Assembly: GCA_022496805.1 (NCBI GenBank)
Contig: CM040099.1
Location: 19,452,031-19,516,030, forward strand
Source: Pohlia nutans
Lineage: Eukaryota; Streptophyta; Bryopsida; Bryales; Mniaceae
Length of the DNA stretch: 64,000 nucleotides
Direction: 5' to 3'
In this document: positions 55,037-64,000 of the stretch, one piece after another
Layout: every line of letters begins with the position of its first letter
How positions within the stretch are numbered: position 1 is the first letter of the stretch
Made by a program: the position numbers and the translations under genes
The notes under the pieces: model-generated
The model's database searches: none
What the model was told of the DNA's origin: nothing
Seen by the model: the letters and a program-made list of their open reading frames with translations, nothing else

Positions 55037-55619
55037 TTAACCCCTAAACATACTCATTCCTCTTCAAATTTGGCGAATTCCAAAGATGTTTTATGAAATG
55101 TAACCGTAAGAGGGATATTTTGAACCTGAGATATAAATAAAAGTTGTACATTCTGAATCTTTGATTCTATCCAACAATTAAATCTATGATTACTATCACC
55201 AATATTTTCATATAAATTTGAAACTTAAAATTGAAAATTCTTTTGTAATTTTATTATGAGTCTGATACTGACAAATTGTACATGTTGTGATTGGTTGAAA
55301 TGTAATACTCTAAATGTACTAATTTTTAAAGACTTTTTGGTTGCTTAATTTTATGAGTTGACTTTTTTAAGAGCGCTTGTACATTGAAATTTTGAAATTT
55401 TGAAATTTTGGGTGAATCACTGCAACATGAAATGAGACATAAAATTTTCACAAATCATCTCCTTTCAAATGATCGGATCACACATGCATGAAGCTAACTT
55501 CCCATACAATATACAATAAAAAAAAATCCACACTACAAAAAAATCAATGACGGATGAAAAAAATGTGTTTGATTTTCTACATCGTCCACTTTCCGTACAG
55601 TTGGGCATTTAGGAGTTAA
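55037..55619. mobile_element. TTAA element, family B (583 bp), uninterrupted
   Basis: TTAA at 55037-55040 and 55616-55619, ends CCCCTAAACAT and GGGCATTTAGGAG. It matches the combined outer parts of 7435-8904 (AATAAAAGTTGTACATT; CACATGCATGAAGCTAACTT). Confidence 0.82.
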
Positions 55620-56421
55620 AGGGTTATAATCATAAATAACCTTCCATGCAAGGTGAGTTTCTAGATATCGTACGTATTTATCACTGAATTTGGATCATGA
55701 TCTGATGCCACTCTTGAACTCGGTGCAAAGATAATCTTGGACTCTGACTCTTGAATACAAATGGTTATCGAGGCAAAATTTTGACATTCAGTATTTTGAG
55801 TCTGTATTTTCACTTTCATAACCAGTTGTTGACTTTTCAATGCTAATGTGGCTCAATCTCATTGGCAACCCATTGTCACCATTGCCATCACAAGTTACAT
55901 CTTATAACCTTCCTTCCTTTCAACTTACATCCTACACTTTTGGATCGTGAGGATCAAGGGTTGTGATTGAAAAGTAAACCAGTTATGTATGATAACCTAC
56001 TCACCACTACGGCATTTCATCAGTTATCTATTATACAATACAACTCGGTTTGTCTCACTCGACCGTTCCGCTATGGAATCCGTTGAGGAGACAACCCAAG
56101 CTCAAAAACAAGTGCTCAACGGCACGGGTCCCACTAGTCTGATACAGAGTACATGATAAGACTGCCTGTGCATGCGGTACCTATGTTGAAAATTTCTAGC
56201 ACATTTTACGGTTTATCATTCTGAATTATTGCACAAGTACCGGTGTGAAATTTGTGAAACATTCCCTGAAAACTCCCATTCCATGAAAGATATGGGACCA
56301 AAAGGGTTAATATGAGACGTCTTATTTCCTGGCAAGAATACTTTGCATAGGAGCTCATATGAACATCCAAATGCAATCGTTGAGTTCTGGTAGTACATTT
56401 TATGCTGATCTACCAGAATTC
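55620..56421. other. Intergenic stretch
   Basis: No gene or complete element. A stray AAAGGGTTAA lies near 56299. Confidence 0.4.
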
Positions 56422-56751
56422 TTAACCCCTAAATGTACCGATCCTTTGAACACAAGTAGATACTAGTCTCATAAATAGATATTAGCATGACTCATATGTA
56501 CAATAGGTGTACATGAGAGGACTATTGCATGCATGAAATCTACCCAACAAATATGACATACTTGCCTTTGGAGGCCTCTCCAATATTATCAACATCTCTC
56601 TATCACAAGAGATTTACTCTAATTGGTAGAGAATTTAATAGACTTGCAAAGGTGACTTGGATGAAAGTCATCCAAGATTGCATGAGAAAGTTACAAAGCT
56701 TTGAATCCATTTGTGATTCAGTTTCTGTACGCTGTGATGTTTAAGGGTTAA
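56422..56751. mobile_element. TTAA element, family C (330 bp)
   Basis: TTAA at 56422-56425 and 56748-56751, ends CCCCTAAATGTACC and GTGATGTTTAAGGG. Same length and orientation as 3578-3907. Confidence 0.82.
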
Positions 56752-56822
56752 CCCATAAAAAATGGACAATGAAAGTAGTCCATTTTTTTAAAGAATAATC
56801 ATGTGGTCTTCCATACATTTCA

Positions 56823-57572
56823 CTAACCCCTAAAAGTCCTCATCCATCTCCAAGTTTAAAAGTCCTCACCCCTCTCCAAGTTTGGCAGTTCTTGGAAAGA
56901 TGCATCATAAAATGCAACCTAGAGGGATATTGTGAATTTAATGTTTGAATAAAAGTTGTACATTATAAAGTTTAGATTCTATCTACGCGATTTGATCTGC
57001 AATCGCTATCACCAATATTTCTCTATAAAATTTGAAATTTGAAATTTGAAATTCTTTTATAATGCAATTACAAATAAGATATTGACAATTTGTGGATGAA
57101 ATTTGTAGTGGGTTGAAATGTAATACTATAAGTGTACATAGTGGTTTTTGGAGATTTTTCAATAGCTTATTTCTTATGAGTTGGCTTTTTTAAGAACAAC
57201 TTTAGACTGAGATCTTTGAATTTTTTTGTGAAACACCACATCATGAAATGAGGCATAAAATTTTCACAAATCAACCCCTTTCTACTAGGATCACACATGC
57301 ATAGAACTATCTTGCCATAGAATTTTGTTGTTTGTGCCCTTCCAGAGGAGAGACTACGGAAACGCTTCGTTTTTGAGGAGTTACCAGGAGTTATGTGCCT
57401 GAACTGTAAAAAGAAGCCATAAAAGTAAATCTGAGGTAAATATGAAGGCAAAGACTCCGCGACTAGCCACTTGTATTTCTTTTCCTTGCAAAGAGTGCAT
57501 GATGGATGAGAAAACGTAGATGAAACCTGCACATCGTCCCAAAAAATGGACGGTTGGTCCTTTAGGGGTTAA
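56823..57572. mobile_element. TTAA element, family B, longer variant (750 bp)
   Basis: Left end CTAA-CCCCTAAAAGTCCTC with a short duplicated tip (TCCTCA...CTCTCCAAGTTT twice). Right end GGTCCTTTAGGGG-TTAA at 57569-57572. An extra internal block of about 150 bp near 57320-57480 is absent from other family-B copies. Confidence 0.75.
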
Positions 57573-58209
57573 TGTGATGCAACTCCCCAGCACAAGGAGT
57601 GGCAACAGATTCAAAGTCCAAAACCACTGCCACGGAGGATGGATTAAGCATTGGCCATGATGCTCTCAAATACAACGCTCCTTGTAAGTGTTGGCAAGAT
57701 TCAAGTCCACACGGGGGCATCGTATGCATCTTGATGTGCAATTGAGAGTAGAATACACATGCTCAGTGCACATGGTTGCTGATACAATGGTCCTGAAAAA
57801 GTAACCACTTAACAAGACGAGGTTGGGATAAAACTTCGACAATTGTAGTGTTCTCAGTCAAATTCACAACTGCACCACAGCTACAATATGGGACCAACCC
57901 CAGAATGAATCCCATCATTAAGTTGCCCAAGCAATCAGCAATAATACTTCACTCCTTGTGAACTTCCCCAAACTCCACTGAAAGTTGCAGACTCCTCCAA
58001 TTGTTGAATACTCAAGTGAGCCAATGAACTTCATGCTCCACCTGTGCTGGTAGACGGGAAATTTCTGCCTGCTAGAGAATTAGTAGTTCGTTCCCTATAC
58101 TCCGATACTCGACAGAGCACAAAACTGGATCCAGCAGACAGAATCAGACACTAACGTTATAGTTGAGGTTGCTACGGTAGCGAAAGTGGGAGAGACAATG
58201 CGCAATGAG
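57573..58209. other. Spacer 3' of the Mpv17/PMP22 gene
   Basis: No recognised gene; the last part is probably 3' UTR of the minus-strand gene. Confidence 0.4.
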
Positions 58210-60117
58210 CTACTCTGACTTGCTTGTAGGTAAGGCTTTCGCCTTGCCTGCTGTCATAGTATTTGAAAGATAAAAATTCCAAAAGATGGAACATGACGAC
58301 ATGAACGCCACTCGTGCCTGTAGGGGAATCACACTGCATGACATGCGATTTGATGCATTAGCGGAAGATTATTCAGAACAGCAATAAGCAGAAGCCAAGT
58401 CGTGACTCCCATTATCTCAGCGAAGAATGAATGATGGGCGTGAACTTACCCAAAATTGAGGACACTTGCAGGTATCCAGAACTTCCAACCTGCTCAGAGA
58501 ATATAAGCGTGGGTCTTAGAAAAAAAAAACACAAAAGAAAAAAAGCAATATTACGCGTAATACGACTTTGTGACTTGAACATATGTACCATCAAGAAGAG
58601 TCTGCAGAGCCCGAGTGCGGTAAAGCTCAGGAAGTTGCTCTAGACGGCCTTCCCAAAGTTTGTTCCACGCAAAGACAAGCGTGATAACGATGGGTCCCAA
58701 TATCACCTGGTTGGCAACTACCTGTGAATACAACATCTCAAACATGAGCCAACTTTTGGACCTGAAAGACGACGGAACTCACCATTGCTGTGGGTGGAAC
58801 TGAGGTACCCTTCACAAAGAATCAAATAGAAAAGACACACTATTTTACACACATCGCCATTCTTGGCTAGCATGTCAAAATCAACTCAAGTGGTGCACTA
58901 CAACGTGGCCAAGCATCTACGACAACACCATGCCTCTGAACTTTTACGAGACCTAGGTGCTTCAGGACTGCCAAAAACATGTGGACATCATGAATAAATA
59001 CCTTGAGTGAGAGGCTCGTCAAATTCTTCAATGGCATGAAGTGATCAAGAACTTCATACCAGAACTGGGACAATGGCCCATATATCAGAAATCCGTAACT
59101 AGCCATGCGAGCCGCTCTTTTCCAATCATGATCCCATAGACTCACGCCGTCTGCAGCCTTCACGCATATCACATATCATATTTCTGTGAACAAAAGGGAC
59201 GGCATGACACTAACAACAACAACATCTAAATGGACCACTCATCGTATTCCAACGCACCTACGTCTTTTAAACAATGGATGAGGACGAGGAAGTTCTCTTC
59301 AATTTCATATTCTGACTGTAATCACCAACTTAGCAAATAGTACACAAATAGTAACCACCGTAGAGGTGAAAAAACAGGCCCTTCGCGAGAAGGCTAGACA
59401 GCAATGTAGCAGTGAAGGACAGCACTCATTGTTAAGAAGTTCCTTGTAGAGACTTAGCTCTGAAACCGAGATAACTCAAAGGAAATAAAGCGTAAAAGAA
59501 AAGCCATTTGCACTGGCTACTTTAACACCTAAAATTCGTGATTTTAGAATGAAAAATTCAACATTGTGAAAAATATAACTCAGACGGGACCAAATTCTAT
59601 ATCACCGGAATCAGTGAATTATATTGCATGTGTTGATAAAAATTTAAATTAAAAAGTTGAACAAAAGGAACTTCTCATCAAAACTACCAAGAAAAACATG
59701 AGTTCAAATTTGGGCTTCTTGATCCTTTAGGGTTTAAACCAGGCGCCATTCTCGTGTGACTGCATAGTGAGTGCCCATGGAAATTCGAAAGGAAATGAGG
59801 CAAGCAATCACCTGAGTCACAAGCGCAGGGGCGCCATCCACACCCTCCACAAGTCTCTGCTCTTGCTCTTGCAGCGCCTTGCGTTGCTTGGAACGATGAA
59901 GGAGCTGTGCCACAGTGTCGCCAGCGGTAGCCAAGACGCTGGCCGTGAGAGCAGCTTTGAGGGGAAAGCGCGCAGATTTGCGAGGCTTGGCAGGCAAGCC
60001 ATCGTCGCCCAGCACGGCATCACCGTGCGCAGAGGCATGGCGTCGGGACGCCCCGGAGGAGGCAGCGCCCAGAAAATGGGAGAGGCGGAAGGAGAGGCTG
60101 TGCCATCCGCCAGCCAT
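58210..60117 (-). CDS. Mpv17/PMP22-family membrane protein (252 aa, 5 exons)
   Basis: Small multi-pass protein of peroxisomal or inner mitochondrial membranes, thought to act as a channel or transporter. Exons on the minus strand: 60117-59812, 59157-59002, 58721-58589, 58489-58450, 58333-58210, giving 759 nt in consistent phase. The N-terminal 50 residues are Arg/Ser/Ala-rich without acidic clusters at the start, suggesting an organelle presequence (inference). Family segments follow: PLKAALTASVLATAGDTVAQ (about 52-71), RMASYGFLIYGPLSQFWYEV, ANQVILGPIVITLVFAWNKL, and the diagnostic WKFWIPASVLNFG joined across an exon border to VIPLQARVAF and SIFWNFYLS. The 40-nt exon 4 is supported by the phase of the WKFWIP motif. 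The acceptor of exon 2 (GTGAAG) is weak. Intron 1 holds a TTAA family-A element. Confidence 0.9.
59522..59737. mobile_element. TTAA family-A element in Mpv17/PMP22 intron 1
   Basis: TTAA at 59522-59525 and 59734-59737, ends CACCTAAAATTCG and GATCCTTTAGGGT. Internal GGGACCAAATTCTATATCAC matches the family. Confidence 0.78.
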
Positions 60118-60869
60118 TCGTAAGAAATTCTCCTTGAAAGGCTCTGTAACTGGGAATTGAACGAAGAACGAGAAAATCGCTCAGAATAACCCTTCAACTA
60201 AACCCTAAACACCGCCCGTGAAGAAAAAGCCTGCTCAAACCCTAAATATTGAACCACATGATCATGAGTTCGTCTTAATCCGCTGAATTGAAAGAGATTG
60301 TTCACAAATACAGTAGCTCAACACGGAGCGCTAATCCACCACAGTTTCTTTTCGAAGTAAGGAGCTCTACGTGCAAGAATGCGACGCAACAGGCGCAGGA
60401 ACTGATTAGAAAAGATGATGCCGTACGTTCAGTCGGACTTTGACTATACGAAAAGCATCACAAAACAGCGTGAATTTACCCTAGCTGGCTGGAGCATCGG
60501 AGTACATCGATCATTGAAACCTGCACAATTAAAGCCAGCTACGTACACTGCATCACATTACCTGGATGTGCATGAGTGAAGATGATACAGTACCTCGCTG
60601 CTCGTATGGCAATGTCGAAATCTGCTTACACACACCAAAACGAAAACTGAAATTCAGTGGAGCCCTCCGTCGCAATTGATCGCAAAAACGAGCGTCAAAT
60701 GCGTACAAGGACGCGCTATGTGAAGGACGGAAACTCATCGCGACGGGCCAGCCCGAGCGCCCCCGGCCGTCGATCTTCATCGACGGCCTCGCTTCATCGC
60801 GAGAACTCAGGGCTCTGTAGCCATGGGAGCCATGGGTCACTGAACGGGGAGTTTCCCAAGGGAACTGGC
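60118..60869. other. 5' region of the Mpv17/PMP22 gene and spacer
   Basis: Two AAACCCTAAA telo-box-like motifs (about 60200 and 60237) lie just upstream of the ATG on the minus strand. No further gene is recognised. Confidence 0.45.
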
Positions 60870-61237
60870 TTAGGGCCGCTTCACACTATGCCCCAAGGTC
60901 GAGAGGCCGTCCATTACCACCAATCAAATTGCAAGAAATCATGGGTTCGGCCTCTCGACTCTTCACACTGAAAGCCAAAGTCCAAGGCCGTGAACCTCCA
61001 AAATGCTTACATGGCAACACTTTTTGACCAAGGTGGCAGCCTCTAAAGAGGAAGTTTGAATCCTACAATTTGCAAGACCCAAACTATGATCGAGAGGCCG
61101 TCGGTTTCTTTTCATAAAAAATGAAAACTATATTTCATTGCCTATTTTCAGTAGATTTCTTTGGACTCTCAACAAAGTTTGGACTCTCAATCCCACGGCC
61201 TCTCGACTTGAACGGCCATACTGTGAAGCGGCCCTAA
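60870..61237. mobile_element. 368-bp MITE with TTAGGGCCGCTTCACA ends
   Basis: Ends TTAGGGCCGCTTCACACTAT and (complement) TTAGGGCCGCTTCACAGTAT, followed inwards on both sides by TCGAGAGGCCG. TTA/TAA at the border and GGG starts suggest PIF/Harbinger-type. Confidence 0.8.
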
Positions 61238-61464
61238 AATCCAATATTTTACAAAACCAATGGGGTTCTAATTTGAACAGAATCTAAGCACAATAATCAT
61301 CCTAGAAACTAAATCTAGGTAGACCATAGATAGCTTATCATTTTGATCAACATTCAATAAGAGCTCTATGATGTGCCTAGATTTTTGTTTTAAAATAAAT
61401 GCATGGTCTAAATTCTGTTGGAAATAGAACCCTGTTGGTTTTGGAGCCCTCTACCTTATACGTG

Positions 61465-61606
61465 TAGTTGGGACTTTTCCACCATATTGAAACTCTTTGA
61501 AATTTACGACTAGCATAGATCCAGTGAGCGATTGGATCTATGCCCATTGGATATATGCAAGTTGTAGATTTCAAAGAGTTTCATCATGGTGGAAAAGTCC
61601 CAACTA
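61465..61606. repeat. 142-bp foldback resembling a hairpin RNA precursor
   Basis: The arms 61465-61507 and 61564-61606 pair over 43 bp with three mismatches (TAGTTGGGACTTTTCCACCA and so on). The loop itself contains an inverted CATAGATCCA pair. Could be a MITE or a young MIRNA-like locus. Confidence 0.8.
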
Positions 61607-61609
61607 AAC

Positions 61610-62757
61610 GAATATTGCCATAACTGGTTTAGACAATAATTTTTTGGTTCTTGCCTATGTGTCACCTAGGTAGCACCCACTGAGTATTATCGAGATTTTC
61701 ACCTTAAGCTCTTAATTCTTAAATGTAAAAGTAAGCCCCATGGGCTTATTTATGAGAGAATAATGAAGAAAAAAGTAGATTTTCTCAACCAAATCAAGCG
61801 AGGATTGGTGCATTGGAAAACGACTGAAAAAAGCAATCTAAATTCTAAATTTGCGCCTCATATGAAAGATTGTGGAATCGTTGGTAAGCAATCAAAGTTA
61901 TCAAATCGAACAGGTTCTGAGGTTGGGGCAGCTGATGTGCTGCAATGCTATAGTGCTGGCCAACAGTGCCCAACATAGCCGTTTTTGCATTTTATTTTAT
62001 TTTATTTTATTATTTAAAAAAAAATTCCCTTCAAAAACTTAGATGCCTTCCAGGCTGCCTCGTCTAGGCTCTCTTAACATTTAAGGGTTAAGGAACTCGG
62101 TTTTTTCCTGTTTTTGAGCACTGTTTTCATCTCTTTCTATTCATTTTATTGTGAATACTTCTTTTGCTCTTAAAAAAATACCAAATTAAACATTTAAATA
62201 AAATTCAAGATTTTTTTTGATCAATTTAAAAAAAATTCCCATGTCTTTAAAGACAATCAAAAAATATCAAAAATACTGCAATTTCATTTTTTTACTTCAA
62301 ATGCTATAATCTTGCAATCTGTACAGTCCAATTCTATGAAAATTTTGCCATGCACTCTCTTGGTAATCTAAAACAAGATTTGTCGGTTAGAGTTGAAAAA
62401 TAATAATTTTTGAGGTTTATTTTTAGCCATGTACGCACTGCCCATTCCCCCCCCCCCCCCCAAGAAAATCCCTTTTGCTCTATAACTTCCACTTAAAAAG
62501 TCAAAACCCTGTTTTTGTCTTGATATACCAAATTCACATAATTATTTCAAAAAATAAAAATAAAATTTGACATTGTGGGAACCTATCCAAACATTGAAAT
62601 GTCCTAGTTAGGACTCTGAGTCCTTTAGGGGTTAAAATATGAGTTTCAACCAGTAATTTGGCAATTCCATATTGTTGGTTTTACACTAACTGCTAGATCT
62701 CCCCATACATTGCCATGGGCCTTTATAGGATTAAACTTCTTGAATAGATCCCATAAA
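61610..62757. other. AT-rich spacer with one TTAA-element end
   Basis: Contains a poly-C run at 62447-62461 and a right end AGTCCTTTAGGGG-TTAA at 62632-62635 whose left partner I could not find. No gene. Confidence 0.5.
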
Positions 62758-63303
62758 TTAACCCCTAACTACCCAACCATTCATTTTTTGGACGATGTAT
62801 GGATTTCATTTACGTTTTCTCATCCGTCATGCACTTTTTCCAAAGAAATTAAATACTATAAAATTATATGGAAATTATAGGAAGTTGATGATTTGTAAAA
62901 AAATTAAACCTCATTTTATGTTGTAAGGATTCACCAAAAAATTTGAAAATTTTACTAGCCTAAATGTGCTCTTGAAAAAATAAACTCATAATATTTAAGC
63001 AACCAAAAAATCCCCCAAAAATCACTACACTTAGAGTATTTCATTTCAACCCATCACAACAAATTTCATTCACAGTTTGTCGATATCTTATTCGTAATCA
63101 AATTACAAAATATTTTGAAATTGCAAGTTTCAAATTTTATACAAAACTATTGGTGATAGCAAATATGACTAAATGGGTAGAATCTAAAATTCATAATGTA
63201 CAACTTTTATTCCTACATCAAGTTCAAAATATCCCTCCTAGTTGCATTTTATAATGCAACTTTGCAAAATTGCCGAATTTGGAGAGAGCTCAGGACGTTT
63301 AGT
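62758..63303. mobile_element. TTAA family-B element, right tip decayed
   Basis: TTAA at 62758-62761 with CCCCTAACTACCC. The body is the reverse complement of 55037-55619 (TCATTTACGTTTTCTCATCC; GTACAACTTTTATT). It ends CAGGACGTTTAG without GGGGTTAA. Confidence 0.75.
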
Positions 63304-63539
63304 TTGGATTGCATGTCCCAAATTTGAATAATTTTTTTTCCAAAAATATCATATAGGATGCCCCAAATAGAAATTCCACATAATTGAGGCTTGGGGTGAA
63401 TAGTGTTCGTATATTAGGAATTTAGATTCAAGGTTCTTCGGTTCCAATGGCCCTTTGTCTCGTGGACATTAGGTCATTGTCATTACGAAGAGACACTTTA
63501 TTCACGCCACCCTCGATAAAGACCGGCATAACATTTAGT

Positions 63540-64000
63540 AGCCTATGCAAGTGTTGCCTTCCTCCAACAGAATGATGTGAAGTATCCACCACATCAATTC
63601 ATCCCCAATGAAATGATGTGAGATATTCCACATCACATCAATAGCTATAGGAGTAGGTGGCATTAAGCAAGAACAATTAACCATGGTAATCGAAAGCACT
63701 CACTCAATCACAATTCAACAATGTCTTATAATTGTTTATTTGATATAATAGACCATTCAATTACAAATGACCAATCACTCCATATATAAATGTGGATGAA
63801 ATTAAAAGACAACATAACATTCAATAGCCTCTATGACTACTGCCTCCCTCCAATAGAATGATGTGGAATATCCCACATCATTTCATCCCCCAATGAAATG
63901 ATATGGAATATTCCACATCACATTAGTAACTATGGGGGCACGTGGCATTAAGCAAGAGCAATCAACCATGGTCAACAATAATTGAAAGCATTCATTCAAT
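63540..64000. repeat. Direct repeat, period ~282 bp, running off the window
   Basis: CCTCCAACAGAATGATGTG (63562) recurs as CCTCCAATAGAATGATGTG (63847), and GTGGCATTAAGCAAGA with AACCATGG recurs at 63656 and 63944. Each unit also contains short inverted GATGTG(A/G)... segments. Confidence 0.8.

Noticed and set aside
59817..60197. Alternative minus-strand frame overlapping exon 1 of the Mpv17/PMP22 gene
   Set aside because: The other frame carries the family motif and joins in phase to four further exons; this one has neither.

Overview
This 64-kb window is nuclear DNA of a land plant. It has intron-containing genes with GT-AG introns, long AT-rich non-coding stretches and many short inverted-repeat transposons. 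The proteins are plant types: cytosolic class I small heat-shock proteins (sHSPs), the fused molybdenum-cofactor enzyme CNX1, decapping enzyme DCP2, peroxin PEX19, an Mpv17/PMP22 membrane protein and a DUF1221-type kinase. The sHSP sequences and the kinase type suggest a non-seed plant, most likely a bryophyte such as a moss. That placement is inference.

Layout. At 1-11.3 kb a tandem segmental duplication carries three class I sHSP genes (ATGs at 2236, 6144 and 9927). The first and third are intact and the second has an in-frame stop. A fourth, intact copy lies inverted at 41.45-41.90 kb inside a 1.6-kb duplicate of the third unit. At 15.4-27.3 kb, DCP2 (minus strand, single coding exon, 393 aa) and CNX1 (plus strand, 14 exons, 699 aa) diverge from a shared, internally duplicated promoter interval. 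At 28-37.7 kb there is only repeat DNA, including a 1.37-kb near-perfect palindrome. At 37.7-39.1 kb lies a DUF1221-like kinase (minus), with a kinase pseudogene fragment at 43.1-43.5 kb. PEX19 (minus, 5 exons, 252 aa, ending in a CaaX box) lies at 48.2-50.4 kb, and an Mpv17/PMP22 gene (minus, 5 exons, 252 aa) at 58.2-60.1 kb.

The genes do not form a pathway. They are independent housekeeping or stress genes: heat-shock chaperones, Moco synthesis, mRNA decapping, peroxisome membrane biogenesis and organelle membrane transport.

The most striking content is the mobile DNA. Many elements of at least five sequence families are bounded by TTAA and start with CCC(C)T. The sHSP tandem units act as internal controls: where one unit carries an element, the sister unit has the empty site with one TTAA. 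This supports TTAA-targeted insertion, as in the piggyBac superfamily, by non-autonomous elements. The same comparison gives empty sites for a TA-flanked and a TAA-flanked miniature element. No transposase gene is visible in the window.
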